Notes: generated by a model from the letters alone, not told the origin. A stretch of 64,000 nucleotides of DNA from Sphingopyxis sp. USTB-05 (GCF_023822045.1 NZ_CP084712.1:62001-126000); one strand, 5' to 3'; counted from the stretch's first letter, positions 47,734 to 57,450 are shown. Numbers and translations are program-made.

Positions 47734-49326
47734 TCAGCCGGTTTCGGTCGTACCTTCGCGCGCGGGCAGGGTGATGAGCAGGCTGGCGCCCGACCTGCCG
47801 TCATCGCGATCCTTGGCATTGATCGTACCGCTATGCCCCTCGACGATCGTGCGCGCGATCGCCAGGCCCAGCCCGCTATGGCGACCGAAGGCCTCGCCCG
47901 CGGGGCGTTCGCTATGAAAACGGCGGAAAATGGCGTCGCGCTGCGTAGGGTCGATGCCGGGGCCGTCGTCGTCGACCTTGACATGAACCTCATCGCCGAG
48001 GCGGGTCGCCGAAATGCAGACGAGGCCGGTATCGGGCGAAAAGCTGATCGCATTGTCGATCACATTGTCGATCGCGCGTTCAAGCCGATGGCCATCGCCC
48101 ATCACCACTGTCGTACCTTTGCGGGGACGCGCGAAGGCGACGCGCGGCTGGGGCACGGTCGTGTCGACGCGCGCCGCGCGCGCCGCGAGCATCGATTCGA
48201 TCATGATGCCGACGTCGATCGGTTCGAACAGCGTACGCGACAGTTGCGCGTCGACCCGGCTCGCCTCGCTGATGTCGTTCACCAGCCGGTCGAGCCGGCG
48301 GACATCCTCGTCGGCGATCGCCAGGAGTTGCGCGCGCTGCTCGTCGCTTTTGACGCGTCCCAGCCCCTCGATCGCGGAGCGGACCGAGGCGATCGGATTC
48401 TTGAGCTCGTGCGTCACATCGGCAGCGAAATGTTCGCCCGCGTCGATACGTTCGCGCAGCGCCTGCGTCATGTCGCTGAGCGCGCGGGCGAGCGTTCCGA
48501 TCTCGTCACGGCGGCTGGGCAGGCGCGGTACGACAACCTCACGGGCGCGGCCGAGGCGGACGCGAACTGCGGCGCGCGCAAGGCGGCGGAGCGGGCGGAC
48601 GATGGTGCGGGCAAGGAACAGGGACAGGAGGACCGACGCCATAAGCACCATTGCGACGACGACGGCGATGCGAAAGCGTTCGGCGCGCACGGTGCGCGTG
48701 ATGTCGCGCGCATTGAGCGTCATCAGCACCGTTTGCGGCGTATCGAGGTCGACGACGCGTGCCGCGCTGAGCAGCGGGGTGCGTTCGGGGGCATAGCGGA
48801 AACGGCTCGTCTCGATGTCGCTGCGTTGCGCTTCGAGGACCTCAGGCCAGGATTTCGCATTGTCGACGCGCGGTTCCTCGAACTCGGGATAGGCCGGCGC
48901 GCCGACGATCCAGTCGATGCCGCGATCCATCGCGCGCGCGGCGTCGCGCTTCCAGGGCTGCAGATCGGGATCGCGCAACGTATAGGTCGGCGGACCCGTC
49001 TCGAAACTGTCCGAAATGCGCCGGCCGTCGGCGGCATAGAAGCGCAGGCGCGACTCGGTCGCGGCGGTAAATTCATCGATCAGCCGCGTGCGCTCTTCGG
49101 GCCGCGCCGCTTCCAGCGCGCTGTCGAGCATTGCGAGCTGGTCCTTCATCACCTCGATGCGCGTATCGACCAGTCGGCTCCGATAGGAGTCGAGATAATA
49201 GAAGCCGCCGGCAAGCAGCGCGATGGCGAGGATGTTCACCGCAAGGATACGCGTGGTCAGCGACCAGCGCGCCGACCAGACCAGCGGCGATTCCTCCTGT
49301 TCGGCGATGCTGGCGTCGGGCTTCAT
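47734..49326 (-). CDS. chvG: Sensor histidine kinase ChvG
   Basis: The 530-residue kinase has membrane helices at about 27-45 and 218-240 around a periplasmic sensor, then HAMP. The dimerisation domain has His306 in FAADVTHELKNP, followed by N box DNVIDNAISFSP, and G boxes DDDGPGIDP and GRHSGLGLAIA. ChvG responds to acid or envelope stress in relatives such as Agrobacterium and Brucella (ExoS/BvrS). It starts 4 bases after chvI. The periplasmic repressor exoR is not nearby. Confidence 0.92.
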   Translation of the reverse strand: MKPDASIAEQEESPLVWSARWSLTTRILAVNILAIALLAGGFYYLDSYRSRLVDTRIEVMKDQLAMLDSALEAARPEERTRLIDEFTAATESRLRFYAADGRRISDSFETGPPTYTLRDPDLQPWKRDAARAMDRGIDWIVGAPAYPEFEEPRVDNAKSWPEVLEAQRSDIETSRFRYAPERTPLLSAARVVDLDTPQTVLMTLNARDITRTVRAERFRIAVVVAMVLMASVLLSLFLARTIVRPLRRLARAAVRVRLGRAREVVVPRLPSRRDEIGTLARALSDMTQALRERIDAGEHFAADVTHELKNPIASVRSAIEGLGRVKSDEQRAQLLAIADEDVRRLDRLVNDISEASRVDAQLSRTLFEPIDVGIMIESMLAARAARVDTTVPQPRVAFARPRKGTTVVMGDGHRLERAIDNVIDNAISFSPDTGLVCISATRLGDEVHVKVDDDGPGIDPTQRDAIFRRFHSERPAGEAFGRHSGLGLAIARTIVEGHSGTINAKDRDDGRSGASLLITLPAREGTTETG

Positions 49327-49330
49327 GGCA

Positions 49331-50041
49331 TCAGCTCTCGTCTGCAAAGCGATACCCTGCGCCATAAAGGGTTGCGATCGCGTCGAACTCGGGGTCGACC
49401 TCGCGGAACTTGCGGCGCAGGCGCTTGATGTGGCTGTCGATCGTGCGATCGTCGATATAGACGTCGTCCTGATAGGCGGCGTCCATCAATTGATTGCGGC
49501 TGCGCACGATACCGGGGCGTGCGGCAAGCGTTTCGAGGATCAGGAATTCGGTGACGGTCAGCGTGACGTCCTTGCCGTCCCACGCGACCTTGTGGCGCGC
49601 CGGGTCCATCTGCAGCCGTCCGCGGGTGATCGGCTCGGCGACGGGTTCGTCGTCTTCGCTGGGTGCCGACCGGTTGAGTTCGACGCGGCGCAGGATGGCG
49701 CGGATGCGGGCGATCACCAGCCGCTGCGAAAAGGGTTTGGCGATATAATCGTCGGCGCCCATCGCCAGGCCCAGTGCCTCGTCGATCTCGTCATCCTTGC
49801 TGGTCAGGAATATGACGGGAAGCTGGCTCTTCTCGCGCAGGCGACGCAGCAGTTCGAGTCCGTCCATTCGCGGCATCTTGACGTCGAACACGGCCAGATC
49901 GGGCGGATTGTCGATCAGCGGCTTCAACGCCGCCTCGCCGTCCGAATAGACGCGCGTCACAAAGCCTTCGGCTTGAAGCGCGATAGACAGGGATTGCAGG
50001 ATATTGCGGTCGTCGTCGACCAGCGCGATGGTTGCCGTCAT
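49331..50041 (-). CDS. chvI: Response regulator ChvI (OmpR family)
   Basis: The 236-residue regulator has a receiver with DDD at 9-11 and phosphoacceptor Asp53 ([10 protein letters not shown]), then a winged-helix domain ending in [18 protein letters not shown] and [17 protein letters not shown] precedes the ATG (MTATIALV). With ChvG it forms a two-component system that in other alphaproteobacteria controls envelope and exopolysaccharide genes. It is the first gene of the minus-strand block and is divergent from pckA. Confidence 0.93.
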   Translation of the reverse strand: MTATIALVDDDRNILQSLSIALQAEGFVTRVYSDGEAALKPLIDNPPDLAVFDVKMPRMDGLELLRRLREKSQLPVIFLTSKDDEIDEALGLAMGADDYIAKPFSQRLVIARIRAILRRVELNRSAPSEDDEPVAEPITRGRLQMDPARHKVAWDGKDVTLTVTEFLILETLAARPGIVRSRNQLMDAAYQDDVYIDDRTIDSHIKRLRRKFREVDPEFDAIATLYGAGYRFADES

Positions 50042-50283
50042 GCTCTTTCCGTTTGGCGGGCCCAAGCAGCGATTAGCCTATCCGCGGTTCAGCGACAACA
50101 TCGGGGCGTTAGTACAGTTCCCTTTTGGCACGCCCGCCGCAAGCGCTCATCGCAAGCGCCGCGCAGCTCCGCTTTAATCTTTTGACCTCCCCCGCCAAGC
50201 GGGCTAACGCGGCCGAGATTTCGGAATCGGCGGTCACGTCGGCACCCATGCGAATGCGGGCCAACCCATTAGTGCGCTAAGCA

Positions 50284-50299
50284 TTGCATAGGTATGCAA
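50284..50299. promoter_or_regulatory. Palindromic putative operator before pckA
   Basis: The 16-base sequence TTGCATAGGTATGCAA has 6-base arms and a 4-base centre. It lies 33 bases upstream of the pckA start codon, where a repressor could block transcription or early elongation. Its shape suits a dimeric regulator, but I do not recognise the binding protein. Confidence 0.45.
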
Positions 50300-50331
50300 C
50301 GACGCCGCCGGACAAGGAAAGGCGAAGGCAA

Positions 50332-51933
50332 ATGACCAAGGTTGTGATCGGCGCGGACACCGTCGAGACGAAGGCGGAAGTCGCCGAAAACTGGGGCACT
50401 CCGCAGTTGATCGAGGATGCGGTTCGCCACGGGGAGGGCGTGCTCGCCAAGGACGGCCCGCTCGTCGTCGAAACCGGCAAGCACACCGGCCGCAGCGCCA
50501 AGGACAAGTTCATCGTCAAGGACGCAGAGACCGCCGATACGATCTGGTGGGGCAAGACGAACGTCGCGATGACCCCTGATAATTTCGCGGCATTGAAGGC
50601 CGATTTCTTCGCGCATCTGGCGCAGCGCCCGCGCCTGTTCCGTCAGCAGCTTTTCGGCGGCTCGCAGCCCGAGCACCGCGTCGCGGTTCAGGTCGTCACC
50701 GAATTCGCCTGGCACAGCCAGTTCATCCGCACCTTGCTCTGCCGCCCGACCGCGGCCGAGCTCGCGGCGTTCGCGAGCGAATATACGATCATCGACCTGC
50801 CGAGCTTCCGCGCCGACCCGGCGCGCCACGGCACGCGGACCGAGACTGTCGTTGCGGTGAATTTCTCGGAGAAGCTCGTGCTGATCGGCGGCACGCAGTA
50901 CGCGGGCGAGATGAAGAAGTCGGTGTTCGGCATCCTCAACTATCTGCTCCCGGTTAAGGGCGTGATGCCCATGCACTGCTCGGCGAACATGGGACCCAAG
51001 GGCGACACCGCAGTCTTCTTCGGCCTCAGCGGCACCGGCAAGACGACGCTGTCGGCCGACGCCTCGCGCACGCTGATCGGCGACGACGAGCATGGCTGGT
51101 CGGACACCGCGGTCTTCAATTTCGAAGGCGGCTGCTACGCCAAGATGATCCGCCTTTCGCCGGAGGCCGAGCCCGAGATTTTCGCGACGACCAAGCGTTT
51201 TGGCACCGTGCTCGAAAATGTCGTGATCGATCCGGTCACGCGCGAACTCGATTTCGACGACGCGAGCCTCGCAGAGAACAGCCGTGGTTCGTACCCGATC
51301 GATTTCATTCCGAACACGTCGGAACGGAATATGGGTCCGGTCCCGCAGAACATCATCATGCTCACCGCCGATGCCTATGGCGTCTTGCCCCCGATCGCGA
51401 AGCTGACGCCCGACCAGGCGATGTATCATTTCCTTTCGGGTTACACCGCGCGCGTCGCGGGGACCGAGATCGGCGTGACCGAGCCCGAGGCGACCTTCTC
51501 GACCTGCTTCGGCGCACCCTTCATGCCGCGTCACCCGTCGGTCTATGGCAATTTGCTGAAAGAGCGCATCGCCAAGGGCGGTGTCCAGTGCTGGCTCGTC
51601 AACACCGGCTGGACCGGCGGCATGGCGACGATGGACGGCATCAAGCGCATGCCGATCAAGGCGACGCGCGCGCTGCTCAACGCCGCGCTCGACGGCAGCC
51701 TCAACGACGCCGAATTCCGCAAGGATCCGAATTTCGGCTTCATGGTGCCCGTCGCGGTTCCGGGCGTCGACAGTGCCTTGCTCGATCCGCGCGAAGCCTG
51801 GGCCGACAAACAAGCCTATGACCGCACGGCGCAAACGCTCGTCGGACAATTCATCGACAATTTCGCGCAATTTGCGGATCATGTCGACGAAGGCGTCCGC
51901 CAAGCCGCGCCGCAGGCGGCCGTCGCAGCATAA
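50332..51933 (+). CDS. pckA: Phosphoenolpyruvate carboxykinase (ATP)
   Basis: This 533-residue gluconeogenic enzyme converts oxaloacetate and ATP to phosphoenolpyruvate, CO2 and ADP. Motifs are [22 protein letters not shown] (kinase loop 231-241), NFEGGCYAK and [24 protein letters not shown] before the ATG is a strong ribosome site; an upstream in-frame ATG would overlap the operator palindrome. Its position facing chvI is conserved in many alphaproteobacteria and links carbon flux to the regulatory PTS. Confidence 0.97.
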   Translation: MTKVVIGADTVETKAEVAENWGTPQLIEDAVRHGEGVLAKDGPLVVETGKHTGRSAKDKFIVKDAETADTIWWGKTNVAMTPDNFAALKADFFAHLAQRPRLFRQQLFGGSQPEHRVAVQVVTEFAWHSQFIRTLLCRPTAAELAAFASEYTIIDLPSFRADPARHGTRTETVVAVNFSEKLVLIGGTQYAGEMKKSVFGILNYLLPVKGVMPMHCSANMGPKGDTAVFFGLSGTGKTTLSADASRTLIGDDEHGWSDTAVFNFEGGCYAKMIRLSPEAEPEIFATTKRFGTVLENVVIDPVTRELDFDDASLAENSRGSYPIDFIPNTSERNMGPVPQNIIMLTADAYGVLPPIAKLTPDQAMYHFLSGYTARVAGTEIGVTEPEATFSTCFGAPFMPRHPSVYGNLLKERIAKGGVQCWLVNTGWTGGMATMDGIKRMPIKATRALLNAALDGSLNDAEFRKDPNFGFMVPVAVPGVDSALLDPREAWADKQAYDRTAQTLVGQFIDNFAQFADHVDEGVRQAAPQAAVAA

Positions 51934-51946
51934 CCTACCCGGAACC

Positions 51947-51970
51947 TTCCGGGTGTTCATTCACCCGGAA
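51947..51970 (+). terminator. Hairpin after pckA
   Basis: A 9-bp stem (ttccgggtg / cacccggaa) with a 6-base loop lies 14 bases after the pckA stop. No T run follows, so it may stabilise the transcript end or attenuate rather than terminate. Confidence 0.45.
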
Positions 51971-51981
51971 GGACCGGACCA

Positions 51982-52431
51982 ATGACCACCGAATATCGCC
52001 CGCGCCTGTTCGAGCGCGACGAAGACATACGCGCGATCGGCAGTGGCCTGCTCGCGCGCAGCCTGCCGCGCGAAGCGTGGACGCATGAGGCGCATCTGGG
52101 CGCCTGCCTCTGGCTTGTCAGCGAGCGCCCCGACATCGACATCGATGCCGAGATTGCGACGATCATCAGCCGCTATAACGAGAGTGTCGGTGGTGTGAAC
52201 GACGACACACAGGGCTATCATGACACTATCACGCGTGCCTATGTCGCAGGGGTGCGGCTGTTCCTGTCGGAAACCGCCGAGGTCGGGCTGGCTGCGCGCG
52301 TCAACGCGCTGTTGCTTTCCGACATGGGCGGCCGCGACTGGCCGCTGCGCTTCTACACCCGCGACCTGCTCTTTTCGGTCCCGGCGCGGCGCGGCTTTGT
52401 CGAACCCGATCTTGTGCCCTTTCCGGCCTAA
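51982..52431 (+). CDS. Conserved hypothetical helical protein
   Basis: The 149-residue soluble protein is mostly helical, with conserved-looking WTHEAHLGACLWLV and DDTQGYHDTITRAYV. The two His-containing segments resemble a metal-binding helical bundle, but I cannot name a family with certainty. AAGGA lies before the ATG. It follows pckA by 48 bases and converges on the DUF2268 gene with a 4-base overlap. It could be co-transcribed with pckA by readthrough. Confidence 0.72.
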   Translation: MTTEYRPRLFERDEDIRAIGSGLLARSLPREAWTHEAHLGACLWLVSERPDIDIDAEIATIISRYNESVGGVNDDTQGYHDTITRAYVAGVRLFLSETAEVGLAARVNALLLSDMGGRDWPLRFYTRDLLFSVPARRGFVEPDLVPFPA

Positions 52432-53360
52432 AGCTTCATTCCGGGCGCCCAGCCGCTTTCCGCAAGGAAGGCGGCGGGGTCGCGCATCTCGATAATCGCC
52501 TTGATCGCCGCGGCCTTGTCGGGTGCGCGATCATAGTAGCTTTTGGCGACGCGGTAACCGACCCAATAGCCGAGGTCGCCGGGCCAACCGTCCTTGCCCT
52601 GCTGGTTATAGAGCCAGCGTGACCCGATCGCCTTGCCGTCCTTTTCGGCAAGAAAGGCGGTTTCCAACTCGGCTTCGCGTCCCTTCGCCCATTGGTGGAG
52701 CAGCGGATAGCCGACCGAACCGCTCATCCGCTCGGCGACGAACTCGGCAGCGCCCTCGACAAGCGCGGCGTGGAGGACGGTATCGTCCTCGCTCTCGACC
52801 TGCGCGAGCGGCTGCTGTGCATGGACATATTCGTGCGCGATGATGTGGACGAAGCGGTCTTCGTCGTCAGCCTCGATGAACTTTGCCATGCACAGGGTTT
52901 CGAGCCCGATATAAAGCCCCTTGGCGTTTGCAGTGCCTGCGGTCGTCCCGCGCCCGATCGCGATGGTGATCGGCGGGAATTTGGCGGCAGGATAGATTTC
53001 AGCGAGCCGGTCGGTCGCTGCGACCAGCCGCGTCCGGACATTGCCGAGTTTTGCCGCGCAGCCGCGCGCATCGGCAAAGAGTTGCGGTTTGGTGCGCAGC
53101 GCTGCGGCCAGCTTTTCGGGTGTGATACGGCGCAGCGCCATGAACTCGACCAGCCCCGGTGAGGGATCGGCGAGATAGCGTATGGCGAGCTGCTCGGGCT
53201 GCGCCGCAAGCGCCGGATCATCGGCGAGCGCGAAGAAACGCTCGACGTCCGAGGTCACGATCGCGACGCGCGCCGGAGAGGCCGGCTGATCGGCAGCGCG
53301 GCTGGCCGGGTTCCAAGTCATGCTGGCGGCGAGTACCGCCAGCAAGGCGGCGCGACGCAT
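52428..53360 (-). CDS. DUF2268-like secreted zinc peptidase
   Basis: The 310-residue protein has a signal peptide (cleavage near SRA-AD). IIAHEYVHAQQ (HEYVH at 176-180) and ALVEGAAEFVAE about 25 residues later give a HExxH...E gluzincin pattern, as in the DUF2268 predicted Zn-protease family. No substrate is known. Its ATG overlaps the TGA of the DUF885 gene (TGATG), so translation is probably coupled. Confidence 0.85.
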   Translation of the reverse strand: MRRAALLAVLAASMTWNPASRAADQPASPARVAIVTSDVERFFALADDPALAAQPEQLAIRYLADPSPGLVEFMALRRITPEKLAAALRTKPQLFADARGCAAKLGNVRTRLVAATDRLAEIYPAAKFPPITIAIGRGTTAGTANAKGLYIGLETLCMAKFIEADDEDRFVHIIAHEYVHAQQPLAQVESEDDTVLHAALVEGAAEFVAERMSGSVGYPLLHQWAKGREAELETAFLAEKDGKAIGSRWLYNQQGKDGWPGDLGYWVGYRVAKSYYDRAPDKAAAIKAIIEMRDPAAFLAESGWAPGMKL

Positions 53361-55204
53361 CAGCCCTTTTTCTCCGCCACATAGGCGTCGACATTTTGCG
53401 CGAGCACGTCGAGCGGGACGTTGCCGCCCTCGACGACGACATTGTCGAAATCGCGGAGGTCATATTTCGCGCCCAACGCCTTTTGCGCCAGCCCGCGCTG
53501 CCGCACGATCTCGCTGTGCCCGACCTTGTAGCCGCACGCCTGCCCGGCCCAGCTGCAATAGCGGTCGACCTCGCTCGACACCTCGAGCGGGTTCGAGCCA
53601 TTTTCCTTGACGAAAAACTCGACGCCCTGCTCGCGTGTCCAGCGCTTGGCGTGGATGCCGGTGTCGACGACGAGGCGGCAGGCGCGGAATGCCAGCGACT
53701 GGAGATAGCCCAGACGCCCGACCTCGAAATCGTCGTAGAGGCCAAGCTCATCGGCGAGTTGCTCGGCATAGAGCGCCCAGCCTTCGGAGTAAGCATTGAA
53801 CGCCAGCATCGTGCGAATGAGCGGCATCTGGTTCGCATATTCGCCCTGCCACACATGGCCGGGAATCGCCTCGTGCATCGTCAAATCGGGGAGCGAATAC
53901 TTGCTGTGCAGCTCTGTGGTGCGCAGGTTGATCCAGAATTTGCCCGGCACCGTCCCGTCGATCGATCCCGCGCCGCCATAGGCCGCAGGTGCACCGGGTT
54001 CTTCGGCCAGCGGCAGGCGCTTCACCTCGACATTGCCCTTTACCAGCGTGCGGAACGCGCGCGGTAGCTGCGCGCGGATCTTGCCGAGCCAAGTCTGGAT
54101 ATAGGCGGTGATTTCGGCGCGACCCGCGTCGTTGTCGGGGAACTTATATTTGGGATCCTTGGCGAGCGCGTTCATGCGGTCGCCGACCGAGCCTTGCGTA
54201 TAACCAAGCTTCTTGAGGATCGGATCCATCCTGCCGTGGAGTTCGGCGAGTTCATGGCGGCCCATCTGGTGGACCTCTTCGGGCGTCATCCGCGTCGTCG
54301 TCGAAGCGCGCAATGCCCAGGCGTAGAATTCGTCGCCGCCGGGACGCGCCCACATGCCCGCGTCCATCGTCGCCTTCGCGCGCTGCGCCTTGAGTTCGGC
54401 GAGCTGGCGTTCGAGCGCCGCAGCGACGGGACCCTGCACGATCTTCGCCGAGCGTGTCGACCAGTCGCCCGCGATCTTCGCTTCGCCCGTGCGGCGGACG
54501 AGGCTTTCGACCATCGATCCGCCCGCTTTTGCGTCGGCGATCGTTGCTTCCATCTGCTTCACCGCCTTGTCGATCAAGAAGGCAGGGGCGATCAGCCCTT
54601 GTCCGCCGGCGGCTTTCAGCCGGCCGGTCTCACCGTCGAGGACGCCGGGGAAAGCGTTGAGGCGCGACAGATAGGCTTCGGCGTCGGCGGTATTTTTCAC
54701 CGGATGATCGCTGTCGAGGAATTTGGGGACGTCGAGATAGGCGCCGACATTCTGGATCACGACATAGGGCGTGTTGCGCCAGCCGCCGACCGCGACGTCG
54801 CCATAGGGCAGGGCAAAGCCGTCGAGCGCAACGCCATAGGCGCTCTCCACGACCGCAAGGCTGGTGCGCGTCTTGTGATCGAGCCCTGCCTTGTCGAACG
54901 CGCGGACGCGCGCGACATCGGCCTTCAGCGTATCGGCGACGGCTTTCTGGCCTGCTGCAGACCGGTCGCCGAGCTTGCCGCGTTCGGCCGCGCGTGCACC
55001 GGTGTCGATGCCGAGCGAAGTCGCACCTTCGGGCGAGAGCGCGAGCAGATTGTCGGCGATCGAATCGAGCAGTTGCTGCGCGTCGCTCTTTGGCGCCGAC
55101 TGAAGAGCGGCTGCGGGACCGGCGATGGCAAGCCCCGCGGTGCCCGCGCCGAGCGTGGCAAGCGTCTGGCGGCGACTGACGGGGGTGGAAAGCGGATTAG
55201 ACAC
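53360..55204 (-). CDS. DUF885 family hydrolase with Tat signal
   Basis: The 614-residue protein starts at GTG with AGGGAG upstream. A Tat-type signal (SRRQTLATLGAGTAGLAIAG) directs folded export to the periplasm. The DUF885 domain carries the family motif MHEAIPGHVWQ (HExxxxH-like) and VDTGIHAKRWTREQGVEFF. Family members are predicted metal-dependent carboxypeptidase-like enzymes. It forms a two-gene unit with the DUF2268 peptidase gene. The frame is open 21 codons further upstream, but the Tat motif favours the GTG. Confidence 0.88.
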   Translation of the reverse strand: MSNPLSTPVSRRQTLATLGAGTAGLAIAGPAAALQSAPKSDAQQLLDSIADNLLALSPEGATSLGIDTGARAAERGKLGDRSAAGQKAVADTLKADVARVRAFDKAGLDHKTRTSLAVVESAYGVALDGFALPYGDVAVGGWRNTPYVVIQNVGAYLDVPKFLDSDHPVKNTADAEAYLSRLNAFPGVLDGETGRLKAAGGQGLIAPAFLIDKAVKQMEATIADAKAGGSMVESLVRRTGEAKIAGDWSTRSAKIVQGPVAAALERQLAELKAQRAKATMDAGMWARPGGDEFYAWALRASTTTRMTPEEVHQMGRHELAELHGRMDPILKKLGYTQGSVGDRMNALAKDPKYKFPDNDAGRAEITAYIQTWLGKIRAQLPRAFRTLVKGNVEVKRLPLAEEPGAPAAYGGAGSIDGTVPGKFWINLRTTELHSKYSLPDLTMHEAIPGHVWQGEYANQMPLIRTMLAFNAYSEGWALYAEQLADELGLYDDFEVGRLGYLQSLAFRACRLVVDTGIHAKRWTREQGVEFFVKENGSNPLEVSSEVDRYCSWAGQACGYKVGHSEIVRQRGLAQKALGAKYDLRDFDNVVVEGGNVPLDVLAQNVDAYVAEKKG

Positions 55205-55269
55205 GGGCAGCTCCCTGGCGACTTGTTTCTTGTGAAACCTGTCTAGGCACACCCGCGCGGCGGTCAACG

Positions 55270-55305
55270 AAAAGGGGCCGGGAAAGCTTGCGCTCTCCCG
55301 ACCCC
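55270..55305 (-). terminator. Intrinsic terminator after the DUF3597 gene
   Basis: On the minus strand a 14-bp stem (ggggtcgggagagc / gctttcccggcccc) with a GCAA loop is followed by TTTTC. It ends the DUF3597 transcript just before the region upstream of the DUF885 gene. Confidence 0.85.
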
Positions 55306-55328
55306 CGTCGAAAATTATCGGCTGTCTA

Positions 55329-55727
55329 TCAGTCGGTAAGATCGGCGGGCACCTTGCCGCCGTTCGCCGCGAGTTCGCGCATAACCGCCTTGTGCAGCCA
55401 GATGTTCATTTCGGCGCTGCCGTCGAGTTCGCCGGTGTAACCCAGTTCCTGCGCCAGTTCCTTGCGGTTGGCGAGGCTCGAATCAATGCCGAGCAGCTTC
55501 ATGAGGTCGACGATAGACGTGCGCCAGTTGAGATCCTGTCCGGCGTTCGCGGCCTCGGCGGTGAGGATGGCATCGACATCGACGGGCGCGGCGGCGGCCG
55601 CGGCCATGGCTTGCGTCGCGGCGTCCAGCGCGGTGCCGACGGGGCTGGGCGCGGCCGGGGCGGCGGGTTCTGCGGCGACGGCCTTCTTGCCGAAGATGGC
55701 GTCCTTGATCTTGCCGAAAATGCTCAT
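55329..55727 (-). CDS. DUF3597 family protein
   Basis: The 132-residue protein begins MSIFGKIKDAIFGKK, followed by an Ala/Pro-rich linker. The DUF3597 core has DVDAILTAEAANAGQDLNWR, SIVDLMKLLGIDSSLANRKE and NIWLHKAVMRELAANGG. The family is small and alphaproteobacterial. The fold resembles other small LysM-linked helical proteins, and the function is unknown. The gene is divergent from DUF937 and ends at a strong terminator. Confidence 0.88.
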   Translation of the reverse strand: MSIFGKIKDAIFGKKAVAAEPAAPAAPSPVGTALDAATQAMAAAAAAPVDVDAILTAEAANAGQDLNWRTSIVDLMKLLGIDSSLANRKELAQELGYTGELDGSAEMNIWLHKAVMRELAANGGKVPADLTD

Positions 55728-55906
55728 TGTTTAGCTCCCACTAGAAACCATGGCGCATCGCCGAAAGGCGAGTCGTACAGTCGCAGGCTAGGACTATGCA
55801 TTTGAGAATGACAGCCAAATGAACGACTCCTCCTCGTCCTGCCTGCTGCTATACTCATTTGCATCGGCGCGGCGTCCGATCCGTGCCGAAGCGGGAGTAT
55901 GACGAC

Positions 55907-56512
55907 ATGAATCTCACCGACATATTGGCGCAAGCCGGCGGCATCGAATCGATGGCGAAGGAGCTGGGCATTCCTCCCGCGATGGCGAAACAGGGCGCCG
56001 ACGCGCTGCTTCCCGCGATTCTCGGCGGATTCAAAAAGCAGGCTCAATCGGCCGGCGGCGGAGCCGAAGGGCTTGGAGCGCTTGGAGGTCTCCTCGGCCA
56101 ACTCGGCGGCGGCGGCCTGCTCGACTCGGTACTCGGATCGCAGCCGACTCCCGTTCAACAGGGCAATGATGTGCTTGGGCAGATTTTCGGGTCGAAAGAT
56201 GTGAGCCGCACTGTCGCAGGGCAGGCCGCAGCACAGACCGGACTCGATTCGGGCATTCTCAAACAGATGCTGCCGATGCTCGCGATGATGGTTGCGGGCT
56301 ATATGGCGAAGCAGGGCGGCCAGTCCGGCGAAAGCGGCGGACTTTCCGGCGGTCTGGGCGGCATGCTCGGCAATGTGCTCGGCGGCGCGATGGGCGGCGG
56401 CGCGGCGCCATCGGCGGGAGGCCTTGGCGGTTTGGGAAAAATGCTCGACATGGACGGCGACGGCAATCCGCTCGACGATATCATGGGCATGGTCAACAAG
56501 ATGCGGGGATAG
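55907..56512 (+). CDS. DUF937 (YidB-like) family protein
   Basis: The 201-residue protein begins MNLTDILAQAGGIESMAKEL with a DUF937 helical core (SMAKELGIPPAMAKQGADALLPAIL). Glycine-rich stretches (GALGGLLGQLGGGG, GGLSGGLGGMLGN) follow, and the C terminus is DDIMGMVNKMRG. The 'LDMDGDGNPLDD' segment resembles an EF-hand-like calcium loop. The function is unknown. GGGAG lies before the ATG; the upstream in-frame ATG at 55859 lacks a ribosome site. Confidence 0.83.
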   Translation: MNLTDILAQAGGIESMAKELGIPPAMAKQGADALLPAILGGFKKQAQSAGGGAEGLGALGGLLGQLGGGGLLDSVLGSQPTPVQQGNDVLGQIFGSKDVSRTVAGQAAAQTGLDSGILKQMLPMLAMMVAGYMAKQGGQSGESGGLSGGLGGMLGNVLGGAMGGGAAPSAGGLGGLGKMLDMDGDGNPLDDIMGMVNKMRG

Positions 56513-56563
56513 GCGGCCGCAGTCGGACGGTTCCCTTTCGACCGATTGCTGCCGTCCACGTCC

Positions 56564-56690
56564 TCGTCACCCCGGACTTGATCCGGGGTCCCGCTTGAAG
56601 TCGATGCCAGTGAGTGCGTCAAAAAAGCGGGATCCCGGGTCAAGCCCGGGATGACGGAAGTGGGGGGAGGCAACGCCCGCTCCCCACCCC
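56564..56690. repeat. Dispersed palindromic intergenic repeat, family A, copy 3
   Basis: It has the same arms as copies 1 and 2 (cgtcaccccggacttgatcc ... gggtcaagcccgggatgacg) and the same gacggaagtgggg tail, ending in gctccccacccc. It lies between the converging DUF937 and GNAT genes, in the same orientation as copy 2. Confidence 0.88.
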
Positions 56691-56729
56691 TAAGCCGCCA
56701 TGTCGCCTCAGCTCACCGCGCGATCGGCT

Positions 56730-57326
56730 TTACGCTGCCATCAGGCGCAATTCCTCACGGAAATCCTCGTCCACCCCGATGCGGCTTCGCATCGGGGTGA
56801 CGGCGCCATCGGAATCGGCGTCGCCTTCCTCGAACAGCGCGCAGGGCGCTTCGCCGCCGCGCGCGAGGCTGTAACGCGGCGCGACCTTGCCGGTGGGCTT
56901 GAAACCAAGCTTGCGCAGCACCGCACCCGACGCCGGATTGTCGAGGAAATGGCCCGCCGACAGTTTCGGCAGGTTCATTGCCCGCGCGATATGGACGAGC
57001 TGACGCCCCGCCTCGGTCGCGAAACCCAGGCCCCAATAGGGACGGGCGATCCAATATCCCATTTCGGGGCCGCCTTCGGGGCTCGGCGAAATGCCGCAGC
57101 CGCCGACAAGGCGCGGCGCGCCGCCGGTGCGGGCAAAGATCAGGAAACGCGGCTGGTCGGGGTCGAGCGGTTTGCTCAGAAACTCCTGCGCCTGATCCTC
57201 GCCATAGGGCCAGGGTGCGGTCGCGAGGTTGCGGACCACCGCCTCTTCGCCGATCGCTTGGGCGAGCGCGGGGGCGTCTTCCAGCCAGCCGGGCCGCAGC
57301 AACAGTCTTTCGGTACGCGCGAACAT
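56730..57326 (-). CDS. GNAT-family N-acetyltransferase
   Basis: The 198-residue protein has the RimJ/RimL-like pattern: TERLLLRPGWLEDAPALAQAI at the start, EMGYWIARPYWGLGFATEAGR with the acetyl-CoA loop, and SGAVLRKLGFKPTGK. It transfers an acetyl group from acetyl-CoA to an unknown acceptor, perhaps a protein N terminus or small amine. It appears monocistronic. Confidence 0.88.
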   Translation of the reverse strand: MFARTERLLLRPGWLEDAPALAQAIGEEAVVRNLATAPWPYGEDQAQEFLSKPLDPDQPRFLIFARTGGAPRLVGGCGISPSPEGGPEMGYWIARPYWGLGFATEAGRQLVHIARAMNLPKLSAGHFLDNPASGAVLRKLGFKPTGKVAPRYSLARGGEAPCALFEEGDADSDGAVTPMRSRIGVDEDFREELRLMAA

Positions 57327-57450
57327 CTTTTCTAACTCCCAATTGCCTGTCGCCTTGGCGCCAGATGGTGACGCTTTGACGACATTCGATACGGAGGGAG
57401 ATGGATGGCCCGATTTTCGCGCCTGACCGCTAGAGCGCGGATTTCAGGCA

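Noticed and set aside
57342..57430. Small gene between the GNAT gene and the rpmA terminator
   Set aside because: Short frames there lack a ribosome site and overlap the GNAT gene or its upstream region.
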